From NCBI RefSeq assembly GCF_009730915.1, contig NC_052484.1, positions 1,612,001 to 1,676,000 on the forward strand: a DNA stretch of 64,000 nucleotides, given 5' to 3'. Position numbers and translations under genes: made by a program. Source of the DNA: Dioscorea cayenensis subsp. rotundata (taxonomy: Eukaryota; Streptophyta; Magnoliopsida; Dioscoreales; Dioscoreaceae). Under the pieces are notes generated by a model. The model was given only the letters and a program-made list of their open reading frames with translations, was not told the origin of the DNA and ran no database searches. Each line of letters begins with the position of its first letter. Positions within the stretch are counted from its first letter, which is position 1. Of this stretch, positions 1-12,338 are shown piece after piece.

Positions 1-1760
1 CAAATTCATCATTTAAAAACTAGCCGTATTCTTGGTCAAGACCAAGATTCTTCTGCAACTAACTCAACTTATGTCACATTGTTAAACAAACCCTGCTAGG
101 CAGGATTATGCAACGTTTCAACTATGTTTGGTCAATATGGCCCACCAGTCTAGGTGGTAGGCTGACATAGGCCTCAAGTTGGTGAATTTAATTTCAAAAT
201 TTTATTTTAAAATAAAAATTAAAAAATTATAAATAAATAATTTTGAAAAGATTTTTTAAATAATTATGGACCTATAATTAATGTCATGTTTATAAATAGT
301 ACAAATTTAATTTGAAAAAAAATCATAATTTTATATATGTGTGTGTAATATAAGTATTTTTCATTTCAAGATTTTAGAAATAAATGTGTAATAAATATTT
401 TTCACAAATTTTTATTTAAAATTATTTAATAAAACTTTACTAGAATATACAAGCTTTATCAGATATACATACACACATGTGTGTGATAAATCCATTTCAG
501 CTATTTTATTTAAAAAATTATTTTATATAAATTAGTTTAGAAATTTACTTCATGTATCGATTAGTGCAACATAAGATTCAACAATAAAAAAAAAAAAATT
601 ATGTAAAACTATTGCAAAATTTTATACCAAATAAATCATTAAATTTATATATGTATAATTAAAATTGCAGAACATATATCTAATTAAACTTTACATAAGG
701 TTTCCGAAAATATTTTTTTTTAAAACTATTAAAGTTGATAAACCGGATTTTTGAACAATTCATAAGAATCAAAACTATTTTTTATCAATAATATTTAATT
801 TGAGTTCCTATTATCAGATCAGGAGATAAACCAAGTAATAATTATAACAATTTTACTCATTTTTCCTTCATATTTACAAAAAATAAAAAGAGTGATAAAT
901 ATAAACAAAATTCAAATTGGTGTGTATCTATGTTTTTTTTATAATTTTTTATAATCATTTTTGTTTTGTCTCTTCCAATTATCTTGAATGAGTGAAAATT
1001 AAACATATATCTAAACTTTACATAAGATTTCTGAATATATATTTTTTTAAAAATTGTTAAAATCGATAAACCGGATTTATGAACGTACAATTCATGAAAA
1101 ATCAAAACTATTTTTTATCAATAATATTTTAGTTCCTATTATCAGACCATGAGATAAACCAAGCAATAATTATAACAATTTTACTCATTTTTCCTTCATA
1201 TTTATAAAAACAAAAAGAGTGATACATATAAACAAAATTCAAATTGGTGTGTATCTATGTTTTTTTATAATTTTTTATAATCGTTTTTATTTGTCTCTTT
1301 CAATTATCTTAAATGAGTGAAAATTAAACATATATCTAAACTTTACATAAGATTTCTGTATATATATTATTAAAAATTGTTAAAGTCATAAACAGAAATT
1401 TCTGAACAATTCATAAGAATCAAAACTATTTTTTATCAATAATACTTGAGTTCATTTTATCAAACCAGAGATAAACCAAGCTATAATTATAAAAAATTTA
1501 CTCATTTTCCCTTCATATTTGTAAAAAAAGAGTGATAAATATTAAATAAAATTCAAATTTGTGTGTATCTATGTTTTTTATAATTTTTTATAATCGTTTT
1601 CCCTTTGTCTTTTAAAATTTTCCTACACGAGTGAAAATTAATTATAAAAATTACTTTCATATTTTTTTTAATCATTTTTCAAATCTTAATTTCCTATCAA
1701 TTCAAATAACCCAATACTAAAATAATGACAATAAAAATGAGAAATACTTTAATAACTCAC
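1..1760 (-). other. Intron 2 of SMO1 copy A (partial)
   Basis: This AT-rich stretch lies downstream (on the minus strand) of the splice donor of SMO copy A exon 2. Its first 100 bases resemble the same intron of copy B around 13060-13140, including the 'caacttatg' context. Exons 3-5 of copy A must therefore lie left of the window. No open frame of interest is seen. The interior is filled by a tandem repeat annotated separately. Confidence 0.7.
671..1640. repeat. Three tandem copies of an intron segment (about 305-330 bp)
   Basis: The block starting with 'aaacatatatctaaacttta' occurs near 671, 1001 and 1326, each time followed by the same 'ataaaccgga', 'ttatcaataat' and 'tttttccttcatattt' landmarks. 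A fourth unit would begin near 1631 but diverges. The equivalent intron of SMO copy C (about 35000-35340) carries the segment once, so the amplification is specific to copy A. Confidence 0.8.
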
Positions 1761-2959
1761 CCACAATGAGTTTCAATTCCTTGCATTTGCCGAAGAATGA
1801 TCCATAACCAAAAGGTGATCATATGCCCAGGCACAATTGCAGGCCCAATAAATGATGGAAAACTAAAAATGAATACCTCTGCATGATGAGCATATGCTGC
1901 AACAAATCCCATAGGTGCAATATATTCATGATGCACCTTATGGATCTTCTCATGCTGCCATCCATGATGCATCACTCTATGAATCCAATAACTTTACATA
2001 GTCTTCAACTATAAAATACACTAGCAATTGCAATCCAATCTCCCACGGTGATGGCAAAAGCAACCCTGTTCTGATTCCTATCAACTACTCAAACAAATCA
2101 ACATAAACATTGAGAAAAAAATCTATGGTAAATACAAATTTATTACTATCAAATGTGCATCCCTGTTTGAATTTGAATAGTTAAACTTATTTAAATATAC
2201 CATAAGAAGTCTTTTACCATTATATTAATTAATGTGGGAGAACAAAGTTATCATAAGTAAGAAATGAACGCAAGGCCGCCTTTATAAATTCCTTTTACCG
2301 TATTTTTTTTATTGATAGTATTGTTGAAATTTTGGGATAAAGGAGAATAATAAAATAATAATAATAAAATATATGTCTTTTAAGTTTTACCTTTACAAAT
2401 AATAATTTAGCATGTTTTTAAATAGATAATATATTAAATTCATAATATCTAAACTAAAGAATAGAAAATCCAAACAACGGCAACAATTACCATTTCATTT
2501 TCAATTTCAAATATCAAAGTTTGAAGTGAAGAATTTTGGATTCAAGTTATTATAGAAGACAAAGAACATAAATTGTAAAGTATTATTTTATATTTTTCTC
2601 ATACAAATACAAAATGTGAAAAGTATACCTTGATCACTGGGTAGGAGAAGAGTTGAATAGGACCGACATGGAGGATCAAGATGCAAAGAATAGAGAAGTA
2701 GCAATGGAGGATGGAGGAGAAAGGGAGATAGGTCTTGGGTTGGAGCTTGAAGCTGGAGATGATGGAAGGGAAGCAGAGCTCGACAACGATGAGGGGAAGA
2801 GGGACTAAACGAAAAGACGACGAACAAGAAAACAATGGTGATGTAGTAGATATAGTAGTCTGGCACGGCAGCGGTGTAATGAAACCAAAAAGTCTCGCCG
2901 GCGGTGAGATTCCGGCCGAGAGCCGCGGCTGCCTCCGATATTGTCTCGTAGGGAAGCAT
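1761..2959 (-). pseudogene. SMO1-like: Sterol C4-methyl oxidase (SMO1 type), copy A, exons 1-2, frames broken
   Basis: The family are ER membrane di-iron oxygenases that oxidise the C4-methyl group of 4,4-dimethyl sterols in phytosterol synthesis. Exon 1 is 2629-2959, starting at the ATG of an MLPYETISEAAAALGRN N-terminus typical of SMO1. Exon 2 is 1761-2084 and holds the histidine motif HKVHHEY and the FWLW membrane segment. Splice sites (AAG|GTATAC, TAG|TTG, GG|GTGAGT) match copies B and C. Exon 1 is 331 bp and exon 2 is 324 bp, each exactly one base longer than the intact exon in another copy (330, 323). The extra bases lie in an A run near 2807-2815 and in the TTT at 1993-1995. As written, neither exon reads through. 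Either the copy is decayed or these are homopolymer over-calls. Exons 3-5, with the last histidine box, lie outside the window. Confidence 0.85.
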
Positions 2960-3011
2960 TTAACTCCGGTGTACAAAATGATGGAGGTTTAGTTAGCTCA
3001 TGAGATTTCTG

Positions 3012-3021
3012 CTATTTATAG
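3012..3021 (-). promoter_or_regulatory. TATA box of SMO copy A
   Basis: Read on the minus strand this is CTATAAATAG, about 55 bp upstream of the exon 1 ATG. Copies B and C have a TATA element at the same distance. The following 'gttgtctgagttgtgcgcgag' context is shared with copy B, which supports a conserved core promoter. Confidence 0.6.
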
Positions 3022-3112
3022 TGGTTAGTTGTCTGAGTTGTGCGCGAGTAAAGGTTTAGTTTAACGTGTGACGCACATGTGGCTTGATACCAATTACATA
3101 TGGTATATTAAG

Positions 3113-3550
3113 TGATATATTTTTTTGTCTAAACTAGTATTTGAGTTGTCATATGCCACGTATAATCGGTGTTAATAATAAAAGATCAAATCGTAACTTT
3201 TTAAAAAAAGCTAAGTAACGAAAATAAAAATACACAAAAAAATTGATAACTATTTAAATTGTTTACCCTCGTTATTATGGGTAGTGTAATTTTTTTTTCA
3301 TACACAGCGGTGATAGCGTGTAATAGTTGGTTTTTATGGTATATTACGTGTTTTTTTTTGTCTAAACTAGTATTTGAGTTGTCATATGCCACGTATGATC
3401 GGCGTTAATAATAAAAAATCAAATCGTAACTTTTAAAAGCTAAGTAACGAAAATAAAAATACACAAAAAAAATTGATAACTATTTAAATTGTTTACCCTC
3501 GTTATTATGGGTAGTGTAATTTTTTTTAGCGTGTAATAGTTGGTTTTTAT
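3113..3550. repeat. Two-copy direct repeat (period about 238 bp) upstream of SMO copy A
   Basis: Two near-identical units begin with 'gtctaaactagtatttgag' (3126 and 3359) and end with 'ttattatgggtagtgtaat'. They differ mainly in T and A run lengths. Copy B has nothing equivalent between its promoter and the matching 'ggataaatcc' sequence, so the repeat was inserted or amplified in copy A. Confidence 0.8.
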
Positions 3551-5051
3551 GGATAAATCCCTCAAAGTTTCATTATCATGTTTCTTGATGTTATCAGGGC
3601 TCATCTCTTGTAAAAAGGTTGATTTTGTGTAATAATAATAATAATAATAGAAGTTATATACATGTAGAGAAGTTGGATTCATTGACTCACTCATAAAGAA
3701 AAAAAATTGTGTAATATATTAAATATTAATTTAAAAAATAATATTTATTATTTATTTTTCATCAAAAATCTCTCGTCTTTGTATTGAATCCCTCTTGCAT
3801 AAGAATTTTTTTCTTTGTTGGACACGAGATTGAACACCAAAACCCACCAAAGTGAGAGTATAGATATTTGTTAAACTTGTTGTTATTTTTCATATATGTA
3901 AATACTTTTGATTTTTTTTTTTAAATTTAGTGCTTGTCACTTATTTGTTAAAAAAAATTATTTATTTTTCCTAATTCAAGAAGTTGTTTGTATATGTTAC
4001 ATTTAAATCTGGCATGAACTGTGTACCAACACAATTGGAGGATTTAATTATTTTACATTTCAAAGTTGCTATTTTATTCAACAAGTCCTTATTCAATGTT
4101 TCAGTGAAATTTTCATAAATTGGGTGAAAAGTTTAGCATAATATCAGATATACAAGAACAATGCACATAATTTTGATTTTTCATTACAAAAATAATATCA
4201 TCATACTAAATAAGTGAAATATATATATATATATATACCAATAATCTTTTAGCACCCGTATTTTAGGTTTGAACATTAATTTACATAGAATGAGAGCATT
4301 GATGTGTTGAGACCCTTGAAAAATTAACTCTACGTTTGTGCATATTCCTGACAAGTGGTTTATTCATATTTCATTAAAAAAATAGTACAATAATAATTGA
4401 GAGTATTTTTTATAAAAACATATTTTACTGGAATATACATATAATTTAAGCTATTAATTGCTTTATATATGTATATATTCTTGTGCTAAACTTAGGTTGG
4501 AACAGAGGAAGCATTTGCATTCAAACAAATTATTAATTTTTTTAAAATGATTCTCAATTTTAAGACTTTATAGGGTATAAATGCAAGAAATAAATGTAGG
4601 AGGTAATTAATTGGCAGCAACCGCAACAGATGCACACTCTGATCTCAATCGTCGCTAAAATAAAAAATAATGGGAAAATAAATAATATTCTAAAAATGAT
4701 TCAAGAAAACAATATTTAAAAATAAAAAATATAATTTAAAAAAATATATATATATACATAAAACCTCTGAAACTTTTGTTAAATTTTTAAACAAGAAGAG
4801 CCCAGAAAGTTAGGTTTTTTTAAAAATTAAAGAGAATAAAAACCACATAAAGCCTCTAAAAAGATATTTGTGATAGTGGAAAATTTTAAATCGAATTATA
4901 TGTAATTATAAAAAATAAAAAAAACTAAATTATGAAAATATGGAAAAGCATTTAGTGATTTAAATTACGAAAATGACAAGCAAATGAAGTGTCAATTTGA
5001 TAATTTAATGTCATCCTATCCAAATTGGTTACAAAAGCTTATATCTAATGT
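3551..5051. other. Upstream flank of SMO copy A, no gene seen
   Basis: AT-rich sequence with no plausible coding frame. Parts are collinear with the flank of copy B. For example, the 'ttttaagactttatagggtataaatgcaagaaa' region near 4557 matches 17326, and the 4960-5040 region matches 17757-17815. This shows that the duplicated unit extends well beyond the gene. Confidence 0.65.
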
Positions 5052-5776
5052 TGATAAGAATTGATTGTTTTGGAAATTGAAAAGACTTTGAATTTAAAAA
5101 GTCTAAGATATTTTGAATTCTAGAATTAAGTTTGGAATTCCATGAATGCTATATAAAGGGTTTCAATTTTCAACTTTATAAAAAAAATAATACAAAAAAC
5201 GAGTAACAAGACAATTCTAGAGAAGAAAGACACGCACTACGCTTCTTTTCACCTACTCTTTTGTAGAAAGCCTAAGCTTTCATGTTATAGATCTCACATA
5301 AGTCAGTTCGCTAGAGTTGCAAAGTAGAGCTGCGTTGCAATTGAAAACTGTTGTATTTTGGGAAGCAGACACCCGTTAAAATTAAGCACTGGAGGATGGC
5401 GAATCTGCTTTAAGAAAATTGTGTGATACACAGGCCTCGATTTTGTCTCTACTCGTCTTCAGAATTAGGTTCTCTCACTTTTAATATAAAATTTTGTTTT
5501 AATTATAAGTTCCATTTATCAATATCCCACATAGTAAAAATCATTCATATCCAATAATCAAAAAGCAAATCTTTCACTATTAAATGTCTTCGTGTCTAAA
5601 AATCTTAAAACAAAGGTATTTATTTTCTAACAGTAAAAAAAACAGTTGCATATCAATTCTCTAACCAATCGAAAAGAAAATCTTTCAATATTAAATGTCT
5701 TCGTGTCTAAAAATCTTAAAGTAGAGGTATTTATTTTCTAATAATCAAAAAACAGTTTCACATCAATTTTCCAACA
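5052..5776 (+). mobile_element. Solo LTR (725 bp), 5-bp target duplication AATGT
   Basis: The element begins TGATAAG and ends CCAACA, with AATGT directly on both sides (5047-5051 and 5777-5781). Copy B carries the unoccupied paralogous site: 'gcttatggctgatatgtgaccatgat' near 17820 aligns with the sequence left after removing this insert. A TATA-like 'ctatataaaggg' at about 5149 followed by a leader-like stretch fits an LTR promoter. The 3' part contains an internal duplication of about 115 bp. No internal coding region or second LTR is present, so this is a solo LTR, probably of copia type. Confidence 0.8.
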
Positions 5777-5781
5777 AATGT

Positions 5782-6049
5782 GCCCATGATAATCAATAAA
5801 AATGGACATGGAACTAAGTGGGTAGTTGTTCATTTATGAATGAAATAATATTTTTAAATATAAATAATAAGAAAAATAAAATAAAATAATATTTTTGACT
5901 ATAAAACATAGGTACAATGTGTTGATGCATTCGTGATATGTTTTAGACATTAGGAGGGTAATAGATCACTTTCTTTAATAGTTAAAAATGGAGGGGTTGG
6001 CTTTTATTTCTAATATAGGTGATAATTCATGATTTATCCATTTTGTCAA

Positions 6050-6097
<48 letters not shown>

Positions 6098-6875
6098 CAC
6101 ACTCATATGTTCAAGGGTGAATTCAATTTTTATATTATTTTTATACCTTTGTCTATAAACATTAAATTATAATTTTTATTTTCAATCTGAAATTTGTCTC
6201 ATCTTCTCAACTTTAATTATTTAGATTAAAATACTATTAACAAAACTGATTCTTATCCTATGTCCATGCATATGAACATAAAAATAAATTAAAAGATAAA
6301 AACACCAATATTTAATTTAATCATAGAAATACTTAGAAATCGAACATAAAAACCCCCATATAAGTAGTTATAAAAAAATACTCGTTCATCTTTTTTATCC
6401 CAAAGCGAAGCGAATCCAAAAATAACCATGGGGCTGAGAGAAAAATAAAATATCAATTTTGGTATTATAGAAGTGGTGCTTTATTTGTGTCTAGGGCTAT
6501 CTATATATTGCTAGTTTAAAATTGGCTTTTGCTATTACTTGAATATTGTCATATATGTGTTGGGTTGGATTTAAATCCTTCGTTTGAAGGCTTATAAAAT
6601 ATTCCTAAAAATAATAAATAAAAGTTTTCTATATAATAAATTTCTTGAAATAACACTTAAGAAGTTATAAAAAAAAAAATTAAGTATCCAATCATCTATA
6701 TTGAAGACGGTGTGAAAAAAGTCCATTAATATTTTTAGAACATTGAAATCAGGTTCCCAAATTATTCTAGTAGTTCAAGTAGTTTTTATTTTAAAAAAAA
6801 TGAATTTCTTTGCCAATGAATTCTAGAATTAATTATACTTGTGAGGTTTCATTTTAATAACTTTTTTGAGTTTTG
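5782..6875. other. Remnant of the R1/R2 flank block, with a TAA microsatellite
   Basis: 5782-5850 matches the start of block R1 ('tagttgttcatttat', compare 17876 and 29832). 6140-6250 matches the end of block R2 ('tctataaacattaaat', compare 28117 and 32287). The middle differs from the other copies. A (TAA)n tract of about 57 bp lies at 6040-6096. No gene is seen. Confidence 0.6.
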
Positions 6876-6884
6876 GATTTAGAA

Positions 6885-7436
6885 GGTTTAATACCCAAGT
6901 TAGTCCCTCTAAAATTCAAAATCGGCCTTTTTAGTCCCTCTATTACAATTTCAGCCCTTTTAGTCCTTTTATTTGTTTGATTTTGTAAATATTAGTCCTG
7001 AGACCAACGACAGTTAGTTCTACCGTTTTGTTGGTTGACTTGGCTTTTTTTATAATAAAAAATATTAAAAAATTATTAAAAAAGTTAAAATTATAAACGG
7101 GTGCGGATCCAAATTAAATTAATGGATCCGCATCCTTAACATTGAAAATAACATTTCCGTATCTTCTTTATCCCGAACACCATCCTCCATCTCCATTGCC
7201 GGCGAAACCCTCGACGAGAAGGAAGAGCCCGTTAAAAGCAATCATCAAGAGAGAGAGAGAGAGAGAGACCCTGGTTACCGATGAAGCCCTCGACGAGAAG
7301 GAAGATCCCATTAAAAGCAATCATCAAGAACAAGTTTGTTGTTTTTGTATCTTGTGTTAACTTTTCAATTTCTTATTTAATAAACAACTACTTTGTAGCT
7401 CTTTTCATGAAAAAAAAAAGAGCAAGAGAGAGTCCC

Positions 7437-7480
<44 letters not shown>

Positions 7481-9398
7481 TGAGTCTCATTCTTTTATTC
7501 TCTCCACCTATGCTATATTTTACCTGGACTTGTTGTATTTTGGTTGTATTTAATACAACAATGTTGAAATCCAATGAAGCTTAGTTGTAGTTGTATGTTC
7601 AGATTTTGTTGTTATTATTTGGTTGTATTCAGTTAATATCAATGGAATTCATGGATATTTTTTGCTGAGGTAACAACCATGATTAACAACAAATTCATAC
7701 TCATTAACAATCAATGTAAACAAAATAATAACTACACTCATTGTAAACAATCTTGACTTTAATAAAATTTCATATTCATTAATAGAATATATTCTGCATA
7801 CCTAAGAGACATTAAACAAAGTAGTAACCATATTGGAAGAACCAAAATATGACCCAAAAATGGCATACAATCTTCCAAAAAATTACCAAAGTTGTATGTC
7901 AACAATATTCATATGGTCCTAACATTTGTGGAGTTTGAACAAAATTTTAAACCCATATAACAAAAAACTATCCCCAAATAAGAGCTTCAACTGATGACAT
8001 GCTCTGTTATCATGCTTTCTTGTGTAGCTTTAACTGATGACATTTGAGGAGTTTCCTTAGATTCAGTTGTTGTCATGCTTTGTTGTGTGGCTAAGATTTC
8101 CAGAGCTTCTTGTTGTGTAGTTGAAATGTTTGGAGCTTCAATTGTTCTGCAGGCCTGATGATTTGTTTCTTCATTCTTGGTTCTTCTTGAAGCAAACCTC
8201 CTATTCCTTAAAGCCTGACCATTAAACATAAAAGAACAAGTATTTGGCAACCCACTTTTATCCCATTTCCCGCATGAACAACTCCTATTTGGCAACCCAA
8301 CAACATAGCTCTCCTTAACTTGCGACAGTATATCATCACAAGAAACTTCATGGCTTGTAGCTCCATTCCATTCAATGTGCCATTTGGCACACTTGTTCCT
8401 TTCCTTTTCAAGTTTAGCAACTATGTTTGGTCCTAAATCAAAGTCCCACTTCAATGCATACTCTCGTTTTACAACAATCCTGTTCATCACATATTTTCTA
8501 ATGTCCTCGAGCATGCTTATAATAGGCTTAGCTCTAGTTTCTACCAACACCCCATTGAAGGTTTCACACATATTGTTGTCGATGACATCACATTGGACAA
8601 CATCATTGAAGCAAGCCAAACACCAACTGCTAATGGGCCATCTTTCTAATAATACCTCCACAGCCTTTGTCCCTCCCTTCACATTTCTCATTATTTGTAA
8701 TTGTTTTTGCATTTCAGGTTGGTAGGTTGCCCTTGATGTGTTCCAAAATTGGATCTGCATTTCTTTGCCAGGAAATTGCTTTCCAAATCTAGCATAAATA
8801 TGGCGAGCGCACATCCTATGTTCAATTAATGGGAAGAGGGTATTAACTGCATTGATTAGGCCCTACAAAAAAGACGAGGACAAAGTTAAAATATAGTTTT
8901 TTATTGAAAAAAAAAGTCTAGTTTTTTTTTGTTGGTTTACCTTTTGCATGTCACTTATTAGTGCCCATCCTAAACCTTCACCAATGCAAAGATCTTCTTG
9001 TAGCTGTTGAAGAAACCATTTCCAGCTATCAGATGTCTCTTTTTCAACTACTGCCCATGATATAGGCAACATTTGGTTGTTCCCATCCCTTCCCACTGCC
9101 ACAAATAACTGCCCCATTAATCCCTTCAAAAAACAACCATCAACACCTATAAGCCTTCTACACCCATAAAGAAACCCTTCTTTAATAGCTTTGATGCAAA
9201 TGTACATTCTCTGAAAAACAGGTAATGTATCTTGATGTTACTTTTCAAAGACAATCTGCACATTACTTCCAGGGTTTGCAACTCTCAACTCCAATGCATA
9301 ATCAACCAACACCTTAAAATCATCTCTAATTAAATTGTAATAGAGGGACTAAAAGGGCTAATTTTGAATTTTAGAGGGACTAACTTGGGTATTAAACC
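6885..9398 (-). mobile_element. Mutator-like element (MULE) with TIRs and 9-bp target duplication
   Basis: Terminal inverted repeats of about 67 bp (6885-6951 and 9332-9398) both begin GGTTTAATACCCAAGTTAGT; the first 38 bases are identical. The 9-bp direct repeat GATTTAGAA flanks the element exactly (6876-6884 and 9399-9407). Nine-base duplications are the hallmark of Mutator insertions. The element carries transposase remnants on the minus strand. Near 7190-7330 a short GC-richer segment is duplicated ('ccctcgacgagaaggaag'), followed by GA and TA/GA microsatellites. Confidence 0.92.
7987..9310 (-). pseudogene. MULE (MuDR-family) transposase, N-terminally truncated
   Basis: This encodes the DDE transposase of the surrounding MULE. 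Exon 1 (8941 to about 9310) holds the IGVDGCFLKG block with the first catalytic Asp, and ISDMQK with the second. A 78-bp intron (8863-8940; AAAG|GTAAAC and TTGTAG|GGCC) joins it to exon 2 (7987-8862). Exon 2 carries the family's RMCARHIYARF region and a degenerate SWIM-type zinc motif: CSCGKW is present, but the expected downstream Cys-x-His is altered. A stop interrupts the frame near 9238-9242, and the N-terminus is cut by the right TIR. It is therefore unlikely to encode an active enzyme. Confidence 0.85.
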
Positions 9399-9407
9399 GA
9401 TTTAGAA

Positions 9408-9930
9408 TTGAACCTAATAAATTTCCAACTACCCATAAGAATCCTTCCACTTTTTTTTTTTTTAAAAAAAATGTTTTCTAAACTAAAATAATTATAACTC
9501 AAATATTTTTTAAATTACCAATATACCCCTCCTTCCCTATCCTTTTCCCTCCCCTTGCTTTCCTAGCCAGCATTGAATAGAAGAGTGAAAGATACCCACA
9601 GCAAGCTTTTTTTTAATAATTATATAATTTATGTATCATTTAAGGAAGGAATTAGGCCAATAATATTAGTAATAAAAAAAAAATTAATTTTAATCTAAAA
9701 AAATCCACAAATAAAAAAGTAAATAAAAACCAAAACTATTCGGACTTCCCATATTTAAGAGATTATTTATAAACTCTTTCTTACAATTCATAAATTAAAT
9801 AATTTGTTCTTCTTTGTCAATAAAAGGAATATAATTTTTTTTTTAAATATGCTACCATTTATTTACTAAGTTAACTAAATAAACATCTCGATGATAACAC
9901 GTATTACTATAAACTCAAGATAAAAGGAAA
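9408..9930. other. AT-rich intergenic DNA, nothing recognised
   Basis: This follows the MULE target duplication. There are homopolymer-rich stretches and no open frame or repeat that I can assign. Confidence 0.5.
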
Positions 9931-12338
9931 GAAAATTTTGGATCATTTTTTACTAAGCTTGCCAAATTATGATACCATGTTTTGATTTAATAATTATCAA
10001 TTATTTTTTTATGTGGCTCAAATTTAAATGATCATTTTTGACTAGAATCCCATATCACAAGAAATATAACTTTTGTTAGTTTGAATTAATTTCACGATGA
10101 TATTAATCCAATTTGAATTCAAATAGAATAAAATGATCCATGACTTTATCTTATTGAATCTTATGTTAATTCTAATTGGTACTTTGAATAATAATCTAGG
10201 TAAAGTCAATCCCTTAATAAAAATGATTATATATAATATAGCATCAGAAGCCCCCGATATCAATTTTACAAATGCCTAGCTCCATCGACGGGAGAGGATA
10301 GATAGATTGGAAGAGTTTTTAGTTACTTCGAGCATAGATTTCAACTCTCTCGTCATCTTCTACAACCGGCTATAACTGGAGGTGAGTGATCCTGCTTCCA
10401 CAAATAATGATATGACATATTAGAAAATGTAATTAATGTCTTACAATTCAAACAGCTTTCACATTCATCAACTATTTTCTTTGGTGCTCTTCTTTCTATA
10501 TTCTACCATTTGATAATACAAGACATCTATGCAAATAATTTTTATTGCACAGATAAAGATCTAAATCTGAATCAATCTTTAACTAAAATTAATTAAACTA
10601 AGATCTAAATTAACATTCCATTCCAACATATATCAAACATGAACATAAAAAATATATGTTAATAAGCATAATAAATGTTTTATACGAATGTTTGGGGTTG
10701 AAAAGAAGTTCATTTATTAAAAAGATCGACCTCGGTTAAAGCATAAATGGCCGGTTCAAAATAGGATAAATTTTTATGTAAAAGTTTGAAGACTTTCAAA
10801 TAAATACAAATGTATAGCACCATTCAGAAGAGCAAGAATCAAGTTGATGGATGCTATAGTAAACATGGCATAAAGCAGTAGACTAGTGAAGAGAAGGACA
10901 TTTTCATTGCATGCATGCATGCAAAAAAAAGTTGTAATTAACTGTTAGAATATATTCCTTATTTACAATTTTACCTTTTATTAAAAATATCATGTTTTCT
11001 CAAAGTGGGATTTGTTACATAGGGACCCACCACCCTAATTTTTCCATAACTCGAGTTATGGAGAAAGGTTGACTTAGGGTGGCCTTGTTTGGATAAGCTT
11101 TAATAAAAAGTGCTTTTTTTAAGTTTGGTAGAAAGACTTTTAAAAAAAGTGCTTATGAGAGTAAGTTAAGTGCTTTTTCTATATTTTATGTTTGGATATG
11201 TTAATGTAGAAGCACTTTTATATATGTAAAGTTGTTTGGATATGCATTCTTGAAAGGACTTTTTTCAATGTCAAATTACTAAAATGAGCCTTCATTAGTT
11301 TATTATAATAACACTAATTCTAATACTAATATACTAACATACTAATATTAATACAAATATAATAATAATATTAATATTAATACAAATACTAATTAATATA
11401 CTAATTATAATATATGAATACTAATATGAATACTAATATACTAATACAAATATACTAACATACTAATAGTAATACTAATATACTAATAATAATATTAATA
11501 TACTAATAATTATAATAATACTAATATGAATACAAATACTAATATATTAATAATAATACTATTACTAATACAAATATACTAATATACTAGTACTAATACT
11601 AATATACTAATATACTAATACTAATATATTAATGTACTAATTCTAACACTAATACTAATGTACTATGATTATAATTATAATTATAATTATAATCATAATA
11701 ATTATTATTATTATTATTGAAAAAACAAAAAATATAAAAGCATAGTCATTTCTTTATTTGATAAGGGTAACCTAGTAATTTAATAACTCCAAAATAGCTT
11801 CTAAGAAGTGCTTTTTCCAAAAGCACCACAAGACTAGCTTCTCAAAAAGTTGTTTTTCGGGTTTTTATCGACCGCTTCTACGTAAAAGCTTTCATACAAA
11901 CATGATTTTTTAGTCGGGTGCTGAATTTATAAAAACACTTCCCGAGCTTTTTAAAAGCCAATCCAAACACCCCCATAAAGCTGGAGAGAATTGGTCTCAC
12001 AGACGATGTGGGACTATGAACCTGAGCCATTACGTCCCAACAGGATTCACAAGTCACATAGAAGGATAGTTTATTTCCCTTCTTTGATTTAAAAAAAAAG
12101 AGTCAAGTTTTTTCTTTCTTATTTTTAATACAATTAAGGATTCATGACTTGTACAGTCTATCAAAATAATAATAATAATAATAATAATGTCTTAATTATA
12201 CACACGGAATATGCTACAAAATATTTTTATTATATAAAACACCATAAATAATAAAGTTATTAAATATAAACTCACTATAAATTGAATTTATTTCACTAGT
12301 AACCAAAATTTATTAACTAATCCATCATACTTCCCATG
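9931..12338 (-). other. 3' UTR and downstream flank of SMO copy B, split by an insertion
   Basis: 9940-10110 matches 32745-32850 and 10620-10905 matches 32930-33205, the sequence directly downstream of the SMO copy C stop codon. In copy B the stretch from about 10906 to 12310 has no counterpart in copy C. It is an insertion between the stop codon and the rest of the 3' flank. Part of it is the MITE-like element described separately. Confidence 0.7.
11077..11974. mobile_element. Non-autonomous DNA element with imperfect TIRs and AT-rich core
   Basis: The left end reads GGGTGGCCTTGTTTGGAT. The right end, reverse-complemented, reads GGGGGTGTTTGGATTGG. Both ends continue with related 'gctttt..aagcacttttt' subterminal sequence. 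The core (11300-11700) is a degenerate 'actaatactaatata' repeat. I could not find a convincing target duplication, so the superfamily is open. Confidence 0.6.

Noticed and set aside
2735..2992. Plus-strand open frame over SMO copy A exon 1
   Set aside because: Antisense shadow of the SMO exon.
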